A stretch of DNA of 64,000 bases, from the NCBI GenBank assembly GCA_956465555.1, contig OY101123.1, positions 620,001 to 684,000 on the forward strand. Reading direction: 5' to 3'. The position numbers and the translations under genes were made by a program. The number at the start of each line of letters is the position of its first letter. Position 1 is the stretch's first letter. The notes beneath the pieces were generated by a model, which saw only the letters and a program-made list of their open reading frames with translations, did no database searches and was not told where the DNA came from. Origin of the DNA: Nitzschia sp. pyKryTriq1. Lineage: Eukaryota; Bacillariophyta; Bacillariophyceae; Bacillariales; Bacillariaceae. Shown here in pieces: positions 11,831-22,540 of the stretch.

Positions 11831-12619
11831 ATGTACTCGGAAAGCAGAAAGAGAATACGAGATATCCAGATGACAAAGTCCAGCGAACAGGTCGAAATCG
11901 GCAAGAGGCGAAGAGTAGGCTCCTTAGGCAATTCCGCTGCTGAGGAACGATCTGAAACATCGACTCAAACAGGGAGAGATGAAATGATCTATGGTGATTG
12001 TGTTATTCAAGGGCAAGCTCTCGATCCGAAAGGGCCCGAGAGTCCGGATTCTTTTCTCAGAAAGCTCGTCTCATCGCAATCTGGCATAAAAATCGATGAC
12101 AGCAAACTGACATGCAACACCATCAGTCCTGACTTCTTCGATAGCATATCGGAAGAAGAGATGTCTTCCTATACGACAGCTGTGGCCACTGCAGTGCGCG
12201 GGAATAACGTCGAAGAAATTCAGAGATTGCAACAAGACTCTGGTCTTTCCCTCAACTGCTGTAACAGGTTTGGCGAGTCGTTGCTTCATATTGCTTGTCG
12301 AAGGGGATTCGTTGACATGGCAAAGTTGATCCTTGATCAGCCAGGTGTCAGTGTGCGGCTTTCCGATGACTGTGGTCGCAACCCTCTGCATGACTTATGT
12401 TGGAATCCAACTCCTCAGCTTGAAATATGCAAGTGGCTTCTGGAAAGGGAACCAATTTTATTTTTTCTTCGCGACAAGCGAAATTTTACTCCACTTGACT
12501 ACGCTCGTCAGGAGCACTGGCAAATATGGAAAACGTTTTTCCTTGAAAACAAAGATTCTTTCAAAGCACTGGAAGGCGAAAGCTACAGTTTTTTGGGAAG
12601 CCAGACAGATCTTCAATAG
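11831..12619 (+). CDS. Ankyrin-repeat protein, first of tandem pair
   Basis: A single exon starting at ATG 11831 (the frame is also open a few codons upstream from a GTG) encodes 262 residues. The first 100 residues are charged and low-complexity, with a KRRR patch that could be a nuclear signal. The C-terminal half has about three ankyrin units: NRFGESLLHIACRRGF, DDCGRNPLHDLCWN and DKRNFTPLDYARQEHW. This wording (FGESLLHxACRRG, PLHDxCWN, YARQEHW) recurs in the next gene and is a recurrent diatom ankyrin layout. Ankyrin repeats bind proteins; the partner is unknown. The next gene on the same strand is its paralogue, so the pair arose by tandem duplication. Confidence 0.85.
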   Translation: MYSESRKRIRDIQMTKSSEQVEIGKRRRVGSLGNSAAEERSETSTQTGRDEMIYGDCVIQGQALDPKGPESPDSFLRKLVSSQSGIKIDDSKLTCNTISPDFFDSISEEEMSSYTTAVATAVRGNNVEEIQRLQQDSGLSLNCCNRFGESLLHIACRRGFVDMAKLILDQPGVSVRLSDDCGRNPLHDLCWNPTPQLEICKWLLEREPILFFLRDKRNFTPLDYARQEHWQIWKTFFLENKDSFKALEGESYSFLGSQTDLQ

Positions 12620-13502
12620 CTGTAATCTAAAGAAGAAATATAGTAATAACTTACCTTTTACCAGCAATTATTATTCGAGTTTGAGCTAAGGCCATACACA
12701 GATGAAAGAGATTTGCCTCTCTCTCTACAGTAGTAAATTGGAAAAAAAGATTGCTGTGTTCTAGAGAGGGAGTAGTACATACATACTACATCCGAGTATG
12801 TACCGGTAGTTTAGTCACACTACCGGTATGTAGCAGTAGAGAGTTCAACGCTTCATGCATACAGTCTCATGTACGATTTCAGATGTGCTGGTCTTCTATT
12901 ACGAGAAAGCAAAATTTAGTGTGTTCTCCCCTCGCTCGGAGTCGCCGTCGTCCTTGATCAGAGGGACTTGCTACGTTTGCACGCCAGCCAGCCAGCAGAT
13001 GGGCAGAAAAGGCTTTGGTAAGCCCCGAGTAGACGAAGTGATATTTTACTTTAAACGCCAAACACTATGTACAGTACTTTTTATTGGTTTCTATCAGGTA
13101 TCGTGTCCAATCCAACTGAGGGGCCAAATGAACATCTGGAAAAAGCCAATCAAAATGTGAGCAGGCGACAGTGACGCGCTTGCCTGACGTCAGAAGCATT
13201 CCTCAGCACACTGTTTTCGTTGGCGAGAGAATGGTGAAACAGCAGGCATCATCTTCTTCGTCATCATAAGACCAATTAGTACCACCGTAGCAAACGCTGG
13301 GAGAACAAGGCTTCTTTGGTTTGGGGTAGTCAGCAGCAACACAAACGAAGCGAAATAATAACAGCGCAATCAAATGCATCATTCTCGACAGTTGGGATCG
13401 GCCGCCTGGGCCGCCTGTCTTGTTTCTTTATGAGGGGGCAACAGATCATCGCTCCGGTTTCCAAAACTCGGGACGTCGCTTCTTCTCCATTGACTCGAAC
13501 AG
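12620..13502. other. Intergenic region between ankyrin paralogues
   Basis: About 0.9 kb with GTACCGGT-like words at 12795-12840 and no supported gene. It presumably carries the promoter of the second ankyrin gene. Confidence 0.5.
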
Positions 13503-14600
13503 ATGGAGCAACCACCAAGACGTTTCGAGCAAGTCTCCAAACGAATACCTATGGATAAACCGACGACCTCACAACATAGGAATACATCGTTATTAGATTG
13601 CGTTTTTGCATCACGAGCACGAGAGGACACGATGGATGAAAGTCGTAATTTGATGAAGCGGACGAAGAGCCGAGGTAAGTGCAATGTTTCTTTTCTGCTT
13701 CGGGATCTTCGCAAGGCTGACGTCTCACAAACCAGCTCGTTAGTCTTGAAATCAACCGAGGATATCCCTGTTACTGGCTCGACGAATAGTATTAGTATAG
13801 ATAGTGCAGATTTGTCTGTGCGAAGGAATGAGCTGTTCAATCTAGTGTGCCTTGCGCAAAAGGAAAGCAACTTGAGCTCCTCACCTACCTCTAGAGAACC
13901 TGCGTCCAAACGACGATCCCCTCCAGAACTTCATAACGAAGGCCCCGGATTGAAAGCCATCAGTGTTATCGAGGCGTCAGATGGGAAAGCGGAGTGTACG
14001 GAGACTAACGCGGATGACCTTCCAGACCCATCTATTGATACCAGCCCGGACGAGTATTTATTGTTGCTGACGAAGGCTCAGTTTGGGGTTGATTTCGAGG
14101 TCAAAACAGCTCTATCGCTGAAATCCTTTTTCGTGGAAGTCACGGAGGAGCAGATGTGTGCTTACAATACGCAGGTGGTTGGAGCGGTACGCAACAACGA
14201 CCTTGAGCTGCTGAAGAATCTCCATGGGGAAGGACAGGCATTAGACTGCTTCAACCGGTTCGGCGAGTCCCTTTTGAACATGGCATGCCGTCGGGGGTTT
14301 GAGTCCATTGCACAGTATCTTATGGAGAGTGGCACTGTTGATGTCCGTATCTGCGATGATGGTGGCCGGACTCCGTTACACGATGCATGCTGGAACCCGT
14401 CACCACAACTTACGATTTGTCAGAGTATCATTGAACGCGAACCTGCGTTGCTGCTAGTGGCTGATCGACGCGGCTGCACGGCCTTTCAATATGCACGCCA
14501 GGAACACTGGGATGAGTGGCGGAAGTTCCTTTTTGAAAACAGGAACTGTCTCTCGAAATTGACGAATCCAGTCACACTCTCAATGTTTGCCAAGAGCTAA
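13503..14600 (+). CDS. Ankyrin-repeat protein, second of tandem pair
   Basis: A single exon with 365 residues and an ATG start. The N-terminal 190 residues are disordered and Ser/Lys/Arg-rich (MKRTKSRGK; KRRSP), unrelated in detail to the neighbouring paralogue. The ankyrin block starts near residue 220 and aligns closely with the first gene: NRFGESLLNMACRRGF, DDGGRTPLHDACWNPSP, and ADRRGCTAFQYARQEHW. Both end with a short WRKFL/WKTFF-type helix after the repeats. The conserved ankyrin core with diverged N-termini suggests that the paralogues bind similar surfaces but are regulated differently. Function is unknown. Confidence 0.87.
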   Translation: MEQPPRRFEQVSKRIPMDKPTTSQHRNTSLLDCVFASRAREDTMDESRNLMKRTKSRGKCNVSFLLRDLRKADVSQTSSLVLKSTEDIPVTGSTNSISIDSADLSVRRNELFNLVCLAQKESNLSSSPTSREPASKRRSPPELHNEGPGLKAISVIEASDGKAECTETNADDLPDPSIDTSPDEYLLLLTKAQFGVDFEVKTALSLKSFFVEVTEEQMCAYNTQVVGAVRNNDLELLKNLHGEGQALDCFNRFGESLLNMACRRGFESIAQYLMESGTVDVRICDDGGRTPLHDACWNPSPQLTICQSIIEREPALLLVADRRGCTAFQYARQEHWDEWRKFLFENRNCLSKLTNPVTLSMFAKS

Positions 14601-14779
14601 CGCTAGTCCACTAGAACATTCTCCCTTTTGACTTCTACTTTGGATTTTCTGCTTGAAGCTTAATGGGAAGGGCTCTTTGCGCTAAAGGTAGCAGAGTTCT
14701 AGTTGGTAAAAGAAAACCGTCGACACGATGCGCTGATGGAGCAATTCTTTACTTCGGGATATCTTTGTCTACTATTTGT

Positions 14780-16294
14780 CTAGTACCTTTGTTTCGCTTC
14801 CTTCAGACATTTCTTTCTCCAGTTAACCATGTCGATAGTATGGGTCATCTCTGACGCCTCGTCGTCTTGCTTCCAAATCTTGATTGACTTATCCGCCTCA
14901 CCAGTGACTAGACGAGTCCCAGTACCGTCGAATTGAGCAGCGAAAATGGCATTCTCTGCGTCCATGGAACCAGGCTGTACAATGGAATTCGTCGCTTGGA
15001 AGTTGTACCCAGTCTTGTAGTCCCAAAAGTTCATACTTCCATCATCGCCACCGCTGACAAGAACCCCATCCTCGTTGACAGCCAAGGCATTAACGACTGC
15101 TTTGTGTCCCGTGTACGATTTTAAGAACCGCCCATCTTTCCCTTGCCAGTACTTTAGGCAATCTGCGGCTCCAGAAACAAATGTATTCTCAAAGGAAGGT
15201 TGGGCCAAGGCCCGAATACTTTTCTGGTGATGCGTCAAGGTCGCCATACACTTTCCTGCCACCAGATCCCAGAGTTTGATCGTAGTGTCATGACTGCCCG
15301 TGATAATTTGAGGGTCGGTGGATTTTGTAAGTACGCTAGCAACGGTGTGTTCGTGGCCGGCTAAAACATGAATTTCCGTCCTGGATCGCATATCCCAGAC
15401 TCGGGCGACAGCATCACGACCTCCGGTAACGAGTATATCCAAGGTGGGATGAAGAGCGAGGCAAAAAACGCCACTCAAGTGGCCGTGGTAGTGCCGGATG
15501 ACTTGGTTTGTCTCTAGATCCCAGCATTTTACCATCTTGTCTTCGCCTGCGGAAAAGAGGTAGGGGTGTCGGGGTGAAAATGCGAGCCCGCGCACTGGGG
15601 AGATGTGACCTGTGAGGGTCAGCTTCAACGCATCGGAGGCACCTACGCTTGCTTTCGCTAGATCCCACAATTTAATCGTCCGATCCGCCGACCCGGTGGC
15701 AAACATGTCATTTGTAGGATCAAATGCAATACTCCGAACCCAGCCAAGGTGAGACGACAACACAGTCGAGAGCTTCCAAGGAGCATGCCAAGTTGGAGTC
15801 GGGATTCTGACTTTGGAACTGGAGGATTTTGATTTCTGTTCAAGTGAAGAAAGGACGCAATTGTTAGCAATACTGTAGTTCGTTTCGATGGTTTGTTTTG
15901 TGTTTATTCTCTTCAGTAGATAATTGAAGCTTACCACAAGGATTCCACCCATTTGGGGCTCGTCCGATGCTGCGTTCGAATCATCTCCCGTTCGGATCAA
16001 AGCCGTGTTGGACTTTCCACCCATCGCGCCGACCTGCTGAACAGGATTATTCGATGAGCCTGCCACCATCGCCAGCGCAGAGCCACTCGATTTCCCGCTT
16101 CCCTGCTGAGATGTGGCGGCGCCAGGTTGGATGCGTCTTTTCCGTCTCGCAATACTTGACGCCATGATCACCGGGTCGACCGATGGCAGGAAGGCAGCTT
16201 GAGGATTCACATCATACAGAATTCGCGATCGCTTGAGTGAATGTGACGCTGACTTTGCAGCTAGCGATGACAAATCTTCTAAATCTGTCGACAT
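14780..16294 (-). CDS. PRL1: PRL1/PLRG1 WD40 splicing factor
   Basis: PRL1 (human PLRG1) is a WD40 member of the NineTeen complex that activates the spliceosome; in plants it also regulates SnRK1 signalling and CRL4 ligases. The protein has a disordered N-terminus, then the family-specific lead-in [10 protein letters not shown] and seven WD blades, including [52 protein letters not shown] and the C-terminal [18 protein letters not shown] and [15 protein letters not shown] likely intron at 15934-15836 (99 bp, GTAAGC...CAG, phase 0) has no stop codon, so the frame reads through; removing it gives 471 residues, joining the N-terminus to KSKSSSSKV. The stop lies 180 bp from the converging ankyrin gene. 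Confidence 0.93.
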   Translation of the reverse strand: MSTDLEDLSSLAAKSASHSLKRSRILYDVNPQAAFLPSVDPVIMASSIARRKRRIQPGAATSQQGSGKSSGSALAMVAGSSNNPVQQVGAMGGKSNTALIRTGDDSNAASDEPQMGGILVVSFNYLLKRINTKQTIETNYSIANNCVLSSLEQKSKSSSSKVRIPTPTWHAPWKLSTVLSSHLGWVRSIAFDPTNDMFATGSADRTIKLWDLAKASVGASDALKLTLTGHISPVRGLAFSPRHPYLFSAGEDKMVKCWDLETNQVIRHYHGHLSGVFCLALHPTLDILVTGGRDAVARVWDMRSRTEIHVLAGHEHTVASVLTKSTDPQIITGSHDTTIKLWDLVAGKCMATLTHHQKSIRALAQPSFENTFVSGAADCLKYWQGKDGRFLKSYTGHKAVVNALAVNEDGVLVSGGDDGSMNFWDYKTGYNFQATNSIVQPGSMDAENAIFAAQFDGTGTRLVTGEADKSIKIWKQDDEASEMTHTIDMVNWRKKCLKEAKQRY

Positions 16295-16881
16295 GACAAG
16301 AGGATGTGCTTTCTATACTATGGGCCGTGAAGAGGATCGTTTCTGTGTTGATGGAAAACTTTTGAGACAAAACCTTGTGAAATGGCGGTCCGCGGTCCGC
16401 GGTTCCACACCCTCCACACTATGTACCGTTCACCGCATACTCACCACAGCGACCGTCGCGCGTCGAGTCATGGTCAAAACTCAAAACAGGTCCACCATGC
16501 GATGGGCGGCGGAGCGGCCGCGAGCTCCGGTCACATGGCAGACACTGCAACGATAGGGCTCGTACGAATCATCAGCGATCGTGGAAGTCGATGGAGGTAC
16601 TACCATCCGGTACCGGTACCAGGGTACCAGGAAGAAGCGTCATAGCTTTCTTTGTACAAGCTAGTAGTAGCTGTAGTCTACTAGATACCACTGATCGCAT
16701 GGAATCATCACATCTTTTCGTCATAAAAGGTGCGTAATGCAGCCACAAGAGGGAATTCAATATGCTCTTTGTATTCTTATTGCGCGGGTCGCAAGCCCCA
16801 GTAAAAGCAGAGCAAGCTACTTGGTTCGATACTACACGTAGCTATTGGTGCTGAATCTTTCTAAATGGACTACAAAACTAT
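16295..16881. other. Intergenic region
   Basis: This lies between two minus-strand genes and holds the PRL1 promoter and the 3' UTR of the downstream gene. GTACCGGTACC-type words occur near 16600-16630. No gene is seen. Confidence 0.5.
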
Positions 16882-19800
16882 TCAACCAATTCTGACGATG
16901 TCCTCCTCCCCCGAAACTAGCAATTGCCGCAATCTCGAGATGAGGAACTCTTCTGCGGAGATCTTCTTATCATCCCCGGCATCGATAAAGATTTGCGATT
17001 CGTAGCTTTCAAGTTTGGTGACACCTTCCGTGTACACACGGTCTTCTTCTGCTGACTCCTCTTCCTGTGCAACTACTGCTTGTCCATTCTCAGGGGGGGT
17101 CACGGAATTTTCTGTAAGTTCTATCGCACTCATATGTGACTCGTCGCGCTCTTTCACCAGAATATTATCCTGTGCGTCTTGTGGAATCGAAAGATCCCCC
17201 ACTTTTGGATCGCTGGAATTCTTCTCGTAACTCAGCTCCGAAGATACAGCAACATCCCAATTGCGATGAACACTGTTTTGATCTTCAGTTCCCGAAGGAC
17301 TTTCTTGCAAATTTGCACTCTCCGCATCGGTTGAAGGTGTGGCATTTTTGTTCTTTTTCTTCTTGGCTTTTTTCGCCTTCGAGGGTTTCCCAGCACCTAT
17401 GACATCCTTTGCGTTCGATGCAGCAAGTGGGGTCTCCCCGGCATCAAAGTCAGTCAGTAGCTCCTTCTCCGCCATCTCTGCTCTCCAGACCTTGCACTGC
17501 TCTTCTAGCCAACGATAGACAAGTCCAGCTAGGATGCACATGACTCTTCTTTTGCCCTGGCGCCCGGGCTGACAATACCGTTGATGATGCGAGTTCAGGG
17601 GAGAAGCGACATCGAACCCATTCCATCCTTCCATCAAAGGATTATCATCCTGTAGCATCCAACGCTTCAACTGCAGAGGAAGTGGGGGGATCCCAGAAGA
17701 GTTGATCATTCGGCTCTGCATCAATCGGACATGAGTCCACATGAGGATCACACCCGTTGTCATCCCTTCAACTTCTGCATTGTCAATCAGTCGCATCTGC
17801 TTTTTGACCCCTTGAGCCAGAACAACGTTGGATCGTAGACTTGCAAAATAGAGATTTCGTTCAGTGGAGAAATATCTTTCAACTGACGCATACTGCGCTG
17901 CCAGTGGCTGAATGACGGCTTGTAGGACTTCCAACAGACGTTCAGTCTGAGCCATTCGTTCTCTGTAAATATCAGCCATTCTCCCGCCCATAATTGTTGC
18001 AGTCCAGTCGGCTAATTCCTGAATAAGCTTGTTGCATTTTTCATCCAAAGCCACCGATTTTGGGTCTGTTGCTGGTGCCCTCTCAGAACACCATACTGTT
18101 CGAGTATGCAACTCCTTCAATAGACGACCTCGCAGGTGACCACACAGAAAGTTTCCAAAGCCTGTCCACACCCGAACCTTTTCCTCTAGCAATGTTTGGA
18201 AAAGTTTTCGAAAGCCAGCATCCACATATGGCTTTGGTAGGACTCCCCTGCTGTCAGCCATGTCCTCTCCGAGCCGACTATAGTATGAGTCGGACGCCTT
18301 GAGAATCTTGTTCAGCGCCTCCAAGTACGTTGTCCACAGTTGAAGCTTCAGATGTACCACAGCATCGCTGCGTCCGCCAGTTATGGCTTGTAAAGTGTGA
18401 AGTATCTTGTCACTGTATTCCGTACACTTCTGGTCGACAATTTTCATTTTTGGAAAGCTTTTCACGTCAAGATTCTGTGGGGCTGATGGTAAAGCCGACA
18501 GTATTTGTTCCAGCTCATCCTGAATCTCCTTTCCAAGCTGGTCGATTTGGTCCAAGGCATCCTTACTCGTTTTTTCATTCTCAAGGACGAGGCTCTGGAT
18601 TTTTGCGACGTGTTCGTGTTCAAGGACCTCGGGTCCAGGACTCCCTCCATTGTATCCACAATCACTAGATGAATCGCCCACCGACGTTGCTACCAGAATT
18701 TCTTCCTCGACCCCACATGGCAACCACTCTTCGACCAAACTGTTCAGATGTCTTGGAGTAATTTGATCAAAAAAGATGTGTCTGGTGTCATTTTTCTTAG
18801 AGGCCGGCTCGGCAATGTAAAAGGACATGTGGGCACCTCGATCAACATCTTCTCCGTCTTCTTCGTCCGGGGGCTCTGGTTTCGGTAAATGATGGCCCTC
18901 TTCTAAGGCCACATAATCGAAAGCAGTCTCCACATCGCTAGTATCCTCAGCCGTCCAATCTTGGAGCACTGCTGGATTCAAGACAAGTGGCTTCTCCTCC
19001 TCGCGTTCAGCCCACTTGTTCACCACAACAATCGCATCCTGTTGACAGCTGCCACAATCAATCGCAGTGATGGCTTCTTTCAACTGGGACAATGGAATAC
19101 CTAGCGGCTCGCTCCCGTCTCGAAGCTTTTTCTGCAAAAAGCTGATAAAAGCGTTGCAGTCTTCCTCCAAGCGTTGGCTAGAAATGATTCCATCGTCATT
19201 CTTGTTGTTATGGTCTGCGAGCTGTCCCATCCAGTCCTCCAAAAGCATCTTGGTTGTTTCAAGACTACTCGGCTTGTGGTCAGCAGAGTTGTGGTCCGAA
19301 CGTTCGGCCGAGATGAGGCTTCCATCTATCGTCGTCGTGGTCAAGCCATTGTTGGTACTGAGCGTCAGCAAATATGGCAATTCCAAAGGATTTTTGATCG
19401 CATCTCCCGGTGGCGTCTCTGTTTTCGCCTCGGCGCTTTCTTCTGGTACCCATTCGTGAGTGACAGGAGATGAAAGTGGTAGGTGTTGTTGTTCATCGCC
19501 ATTGGCTTCCCCGGTATTCTTGGTCGTTGGGGTCACCACACCTTCAAACGAGTGGAACGACGACGATGACATTCCTCGTGATCGTAAGCGAGGGTGGCTG
19601 CTACTTCCCGGTGGTGGACTGGCTGGTTCCAAGGGACCATCTACTGGTATTGATAATGTGATGGCGTAACCGGCAGAATCATCGTCAGAAGCTTCTCGTT
19701 CAGTGTTTTCCTGATAAATTTGATCAAAATAGGCCATGGAAGAGTACCCTTCCTCGTGGAAATCGTCAACAGAACCATCGTCTGAAGGTAAGTGATGTAA

Positions 19801-20499
19801 AGTCGGGGTGATGGCGTTCTCGAGCATAATTCTTTCTTCTTCCATCTCGTGGATTGATCGATCCAGGGAAGCCACGGAGGGATCAAAATCTGTACTCCGA
19901 TCAGTGGCATCGCCTTTGAGAGGGATGATTTCGCAGTCCTCGTCATCATCATCTGAATTGTCATCGTGTGAAGGCGAGACCACAGGGTTGCTTTTCTGCC
20001 TTAAATATCTATCCAGATCCCCCTTCGTCATATTATTACCACTACCTCGTCCCCCCAAATCTGAGTCCATCGAATCTTGTGTTGTCAATTCAACACCGCC
20101 TAATGCCGAACCCTTCTTCTTCTTTCGTTTCTTCTTCTTTTTGGAGCCGAAAGAGGGAGGGTCATCATCAGTGATGCTGTGCTCCGATATAATCTCTTTC
20201 GTCTTGGTCGTCGATTGTGGCGAGAAGGATAACAATGGCGGTGCCGGCGGGAAGGCCCGTTCTTTTCGCCGCCTCAGAATCTGCCATCGTAATAATTGCC
20301 CCAGTTCGGAACTGGCGGTTTGATGCTTCATCTGCTGTTGCAGTTCCGGGAAAATATCTTGGATGGCCTCCAGCAGCAATCGGCACGCTGGCGTCTGTCC
20401 GTTGTGGAATGGATCGGCAGCATCGTTGTAGGGCGACGGGGGAGGAGCCGCCGCCTTTTTCTTTCGTATCCGCTCGACTGTGGATTGCTTGCGACTCAT
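16882..20499 (-). CDS. Large unknown protein, charged and lysine-rich
   Basis: A single exon of 1205 residues from ATG 20499; the frame also runs 13 residues upstream from GTG, which was rejected. No family is recognised. Residues 1-550 are disordered, with two basic tracts (KKKKKRKKKKG near 135 and a KKAKKKKNK patch near the C-terminus) and many Asp/Glu/Ser runs. A compact, probably helical part at about residues 620-1000 contains regularly spaced hydrophobic residues, Trp and Leu (YLEALNKILKASDSYYSRLG; FRKLFQTLLEEKVRVWTGFG; ERYFSTERNLYFASLRSNV). This looks like a folded alpha-helical domain, possibly coiled-coil. The two lysine tracts suggest nuclear or nucleic-acid association, which is inference. 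Confidence 0.8.
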   Translation of the reverse strand: MSRKQSTVERIRKKKAAAPPPSPYNDAADPFHNGQTPACRLLLEAIQDIFPELQQQMKHQTASSELGQLLRWQILRRRKERAFPPAPPLLSFSPQSTTKTKEIISEHSITDDDPPSFGSKKKKKRKKKKGSALGGVELTTQDSMDSDLGGRGSGNNMTKGDLDRYLRQKSNPVVSPSHDDNSDDDDEDCEIIPLKGDATDRSTDFDPSVASLDRSIHEMEEERIMLENAITPTLHHLPSDDGSVDDFHEEGYSSMAYFDQIYQENTEREASDDDSAGYAITLSIPVDGPLEPASPPPGSSSHPRLRSRGMSSSSFHSFEGVVTPTTKNTGEANGDEQQHLPLSSPVTHEWVPEESAEAKTETPPGDAIKNPLELPYLLTLSTNNGLTTTTIDGSLISAERSDHNSADHKPSSLETTKMLLEDWMGQLADHNNKNDDGIISSQRLEEDCNAFISFLQKKLRDGSEPLGIPLSQLKEAITAIDCGSCQQDAIVVVNKWAEREEEKPLVLNPAVLQDWTAEDTSDVETAFDYVALEEGHHLPKPEPPDEEDGEDVDRGAHMSFYIAEPASKKNDTRHIFFDQITPRHLNSLVEEWLPCGVEEEILVATSVGDSSSDCGYNGGSPGPEVLEHEHVAKIQSLVLENEKTSKDALDQIDQLGKEIQDELEQILSALPSAPQNLDVKSFPKMKIVDQKCTEYSDKILHTLQAITGGRSDAVVHLKLQLWTTYLEALNKILKASDSYYSRLGEDMADSRGVLPKPYVDAGFRKLFQTLLEEKVRVWTGFGNFLCGHLRGRLLKELHTRTVWCSERAPATDPKSVALDEKCNKLIQELADWTATIMGGRMADIYRERMAQTERLLEVLQAVIQPLAAQYASVERYFSTERNLYFASLRSNVVLAQGVKKQMRLIDNAEVEGMTTGVILMWTHVRLMQSRMINSSGIPPLPLQLKRWMLQDDNPLMEGWNGFDVASPLNSHHQRYCQPGRQGKRRVMCILAGLVYRWLEEQCKVWRAEMAEKELLTDFDAGETPLAASNAKDVIGAGKPSKAKKAKKKKNKNATPSTDAESANLQESPSGTEDQNSVHRNWDVAVSSELSYEKNSSDPKVGDLSIPQDAQDNILVKERDESHMSAIELTENSVTPPENGQAVVAQEEESAEEDRVYTEGVTKLESYESQIFIDAGDDKKISAEEFLISRLRQLLVSGEEDIVRIG

Positions 20500-21164
20500 T
20501 GTAGGATGATGGTGGTGAAGATTCTTAATATATGGCACTCGATGGATTCTTCAACGCGACGGGTGCTAGCAACAGAACAGCCACTTCTTTGGATCGAAAG
20601 ACAATCAGTTTTAGTTCGTTTCCTCAACTCGCGAACTCGCGAATGAGTTGCTGATTTCCTTGGTGCGTTTCAGTCGTCGTTCTTCGTATGCAGATAATAG
20701 TTGAGATAGTTTTGTTAGTTCGTTATTACTTCTTACGAGTTACGAACGTTGAAGAGCCGAAAGATGCCTCATCTCGCGGGCAAGCTCATCATCACACAGC
20801 GATCAAACGTGTGTGTGGTCGTTGTCGGCGGCATGCATCATCGCGAAACTACTGGTAAAAAATCGCGCCAACGAGGCCACAGACAGACATGTCTCCGTCC
20901 GACCGGCGACAGAATGACCTTTTGACTCGACGGACTCTCACGACGTTGAGCTCTCGCCCCATGGTAGCACGGTATGAGTATGAGTACCGTATGATGATGA
21001 TGATCATCATTCTTCATGATGATAGTTGAGCATCGTGATAGGCGTGATCACAATTTTGTCTTACTGTAGTAGCTTTCGCGAGATCCAAGACCCAAAAACT
21101 ATCATGCAATACGCATAGGAGCTAGATTCTCTATCATGTGGCAACTTGTATGAGCTCTTACTTC
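20500..21164. other. Intergenic region
   Basis: About 0.66 kb between two minus-strand genes. A self-complementary ATGATGATGATCATCAT stretch lies near 20991-21010, which could form a short hairpin or simply be low complexity. No gene is supported. Confidence 0.5.
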
Positions 21165-21938
21165 TTATTCAACGGGAAAAGTCCTTCCTTTCAAAAGCTT
21201 TTCTTGAAGTTCTGCCATTTCTTCTTCACTTAGTTCCGCGTCATCGTAGTAGCCTTGGTCGGCTTCGTCATCAATGACCTTCTCTAATCGAACGTCGTAA
21301 ACTAGGTTCCCACCCTGTTGCTCGACCATTCTATCTAGCAGACTGCTGAGTTTCCTGCGATCCCAAGGGTATTGAGGGAGGGGCCCGAGGCCCGACTGAA
21401 TAAAACCTAACTTGGGAGGAATGATAATTCTTCGGAGACCTCCTGGTCTCATACTATGGATGCCTTCATCGAGTCCCGGAACCATTCTACCATTTCCATG
21501 CTTCAGGATGTAGGACTTGTAAGAATCAAATTGCTCCTTTTCCTTGGCATTGGGAAGCTTCAAGTAGCCCTTGTATGAGATGATGCACAACTGTCCATAG
21601 CGCGGGGTCGGAGCTGATTCCCTGCCAGGCTCTAGTTCGATGTATTTCAGACCGGAAGAAGTCTTATATAGGGTGACACCTTCCCCATCAGTGGACTTGG
21701 TTGGTTCTATTTCTGCTGCCCTTGCGGTCGAGACACCTCCCCCGAGAGCGCCCAGTAAAGCTATTGATGAAGCGATGAAATATCTTCGGTGATCTCCATT
21801 ATCATTTTCCTGTTTCATGTCGGATCGAAGCGTCGTTTTTGAGGCTACGACGTGTGGACGAAGCGATGTCGTCGAAAAGGCAACTGAAACGGCGAGAATG
21901 CCAGTCAAAGTCGAAAGGAGTCGCAAGAAACCGTTCAT
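21165..21938 (-). CDS. FKBP-type peptidyl-prolyl isomerase, predicted thylakoid lumen
   Basis: A single exon of 257 residues. FKBPs isomerise peptidyl-proline bonds; lumenal members assist photosystem assembly. The N-terminus is a signal peptide ending SVAFST (a phenylalanine after the cleavage site, as in diatom plastid precursors). A short transit region follows, then a twin-arginine signal RRYFIASSIALLG ending in ARAAE, pointing to Tat export into the lumen. The FKBP fold covers about residues 85-225: SGLKYIEL, GQLCIISYKGYL, FDSYKSYILKHG, MVPGLDEGIHSMRPGGLRR and a final VYDVRLEKV strand. The tail is acidic. Active-site residues only partly match FKBP12, so isomerase activity is uncertain, as for many lumenal FKBPs. 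Confidence 0.9.
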   Translation of the reverse strand: MNGFLRLLSTLTGILAVSVAFSTTSLRPHVVASKTTLRSDMKQENDNGDHRRYFIASSIALLGALGGGVSTARAAEIEPTKSTDGEGVTLYKTSSGLKYIELEPGRESAPTPRYGQLCIISYKGYLKLPNAKEKEQFDSYKSYILKHGNGRMVPGLDEGIHSMRPGGLRRIIIPPKLGFIQSGLGPLPQYPWDRRKLSSLLDRMVEQQGGNLVYDVRLEKVIDDEADQGYYDDAELSEEEMAELQEKLLKGRTFPVE

Positions 21939-22540
21939 TTTTCAGGATGAGAATTCTCAACTACTTTAATTAGAAGCAAATACAAGACTTCTTATCACAG
22001 CTTCGATCCTTGGACGGAACACCGCTTCTATCAGATGTGATGGTGTGTTTGGATTTTGGACGATGGCCGGTCGTCCATCATGAATCATTGTCGATCGTCG
22101 CCATTTCATTTCTTTTTTTCATCACCGCGTCCAGCGTCCATCGTCGTCAGAAGATTTCATGCTACACGTGTCATACTTCGCGTAGTCTCGTCCGACCGAC
22201 AACAGTCCATTCCCTCTGAAGAAAGAAGGAAGGACAGACGTCATAAAGTCCACGTCATCATTCTAGACTTTTAGTCATTTGAGTCATTTCTTGAATTCTG
22301 TATGTAGGCTTTTCATTCTCCTTTTTTCCGGAATATGGATGTAGCGCTTGACCCTCGTTGACCCTACTAGACTGATAAAACGGAAATGACACCTGCAAGT
22401 CCTTTACTTGTCCGCAAACATCTCTCGCTACAAAAAAGAAGAGCCGAAAAAGCTGTATGATTGCCACAGTAAATAGAAGAACAGACAGCAACATGAAGAA
22501 TTATGATGTTATTAAAGCACCGTTGCTTGAAGCGTCCGAT
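21939..22540. other. Intergenic region
   Basis: 0.6 kb between two minus-strand genes. No gene is supported; it presumably holds the FKBP promoter and the lumazine synthase 3' UTR. Confidence 0.5.

Noticed and set aside
19808-20323. 171-residue plus-strand frame inside the large unknown minus-strand gene
   Set aside because: Composition is that of the antisense of Asp/Lys-rich codons (Ser, Phe and Leu runs); there is no independent support.
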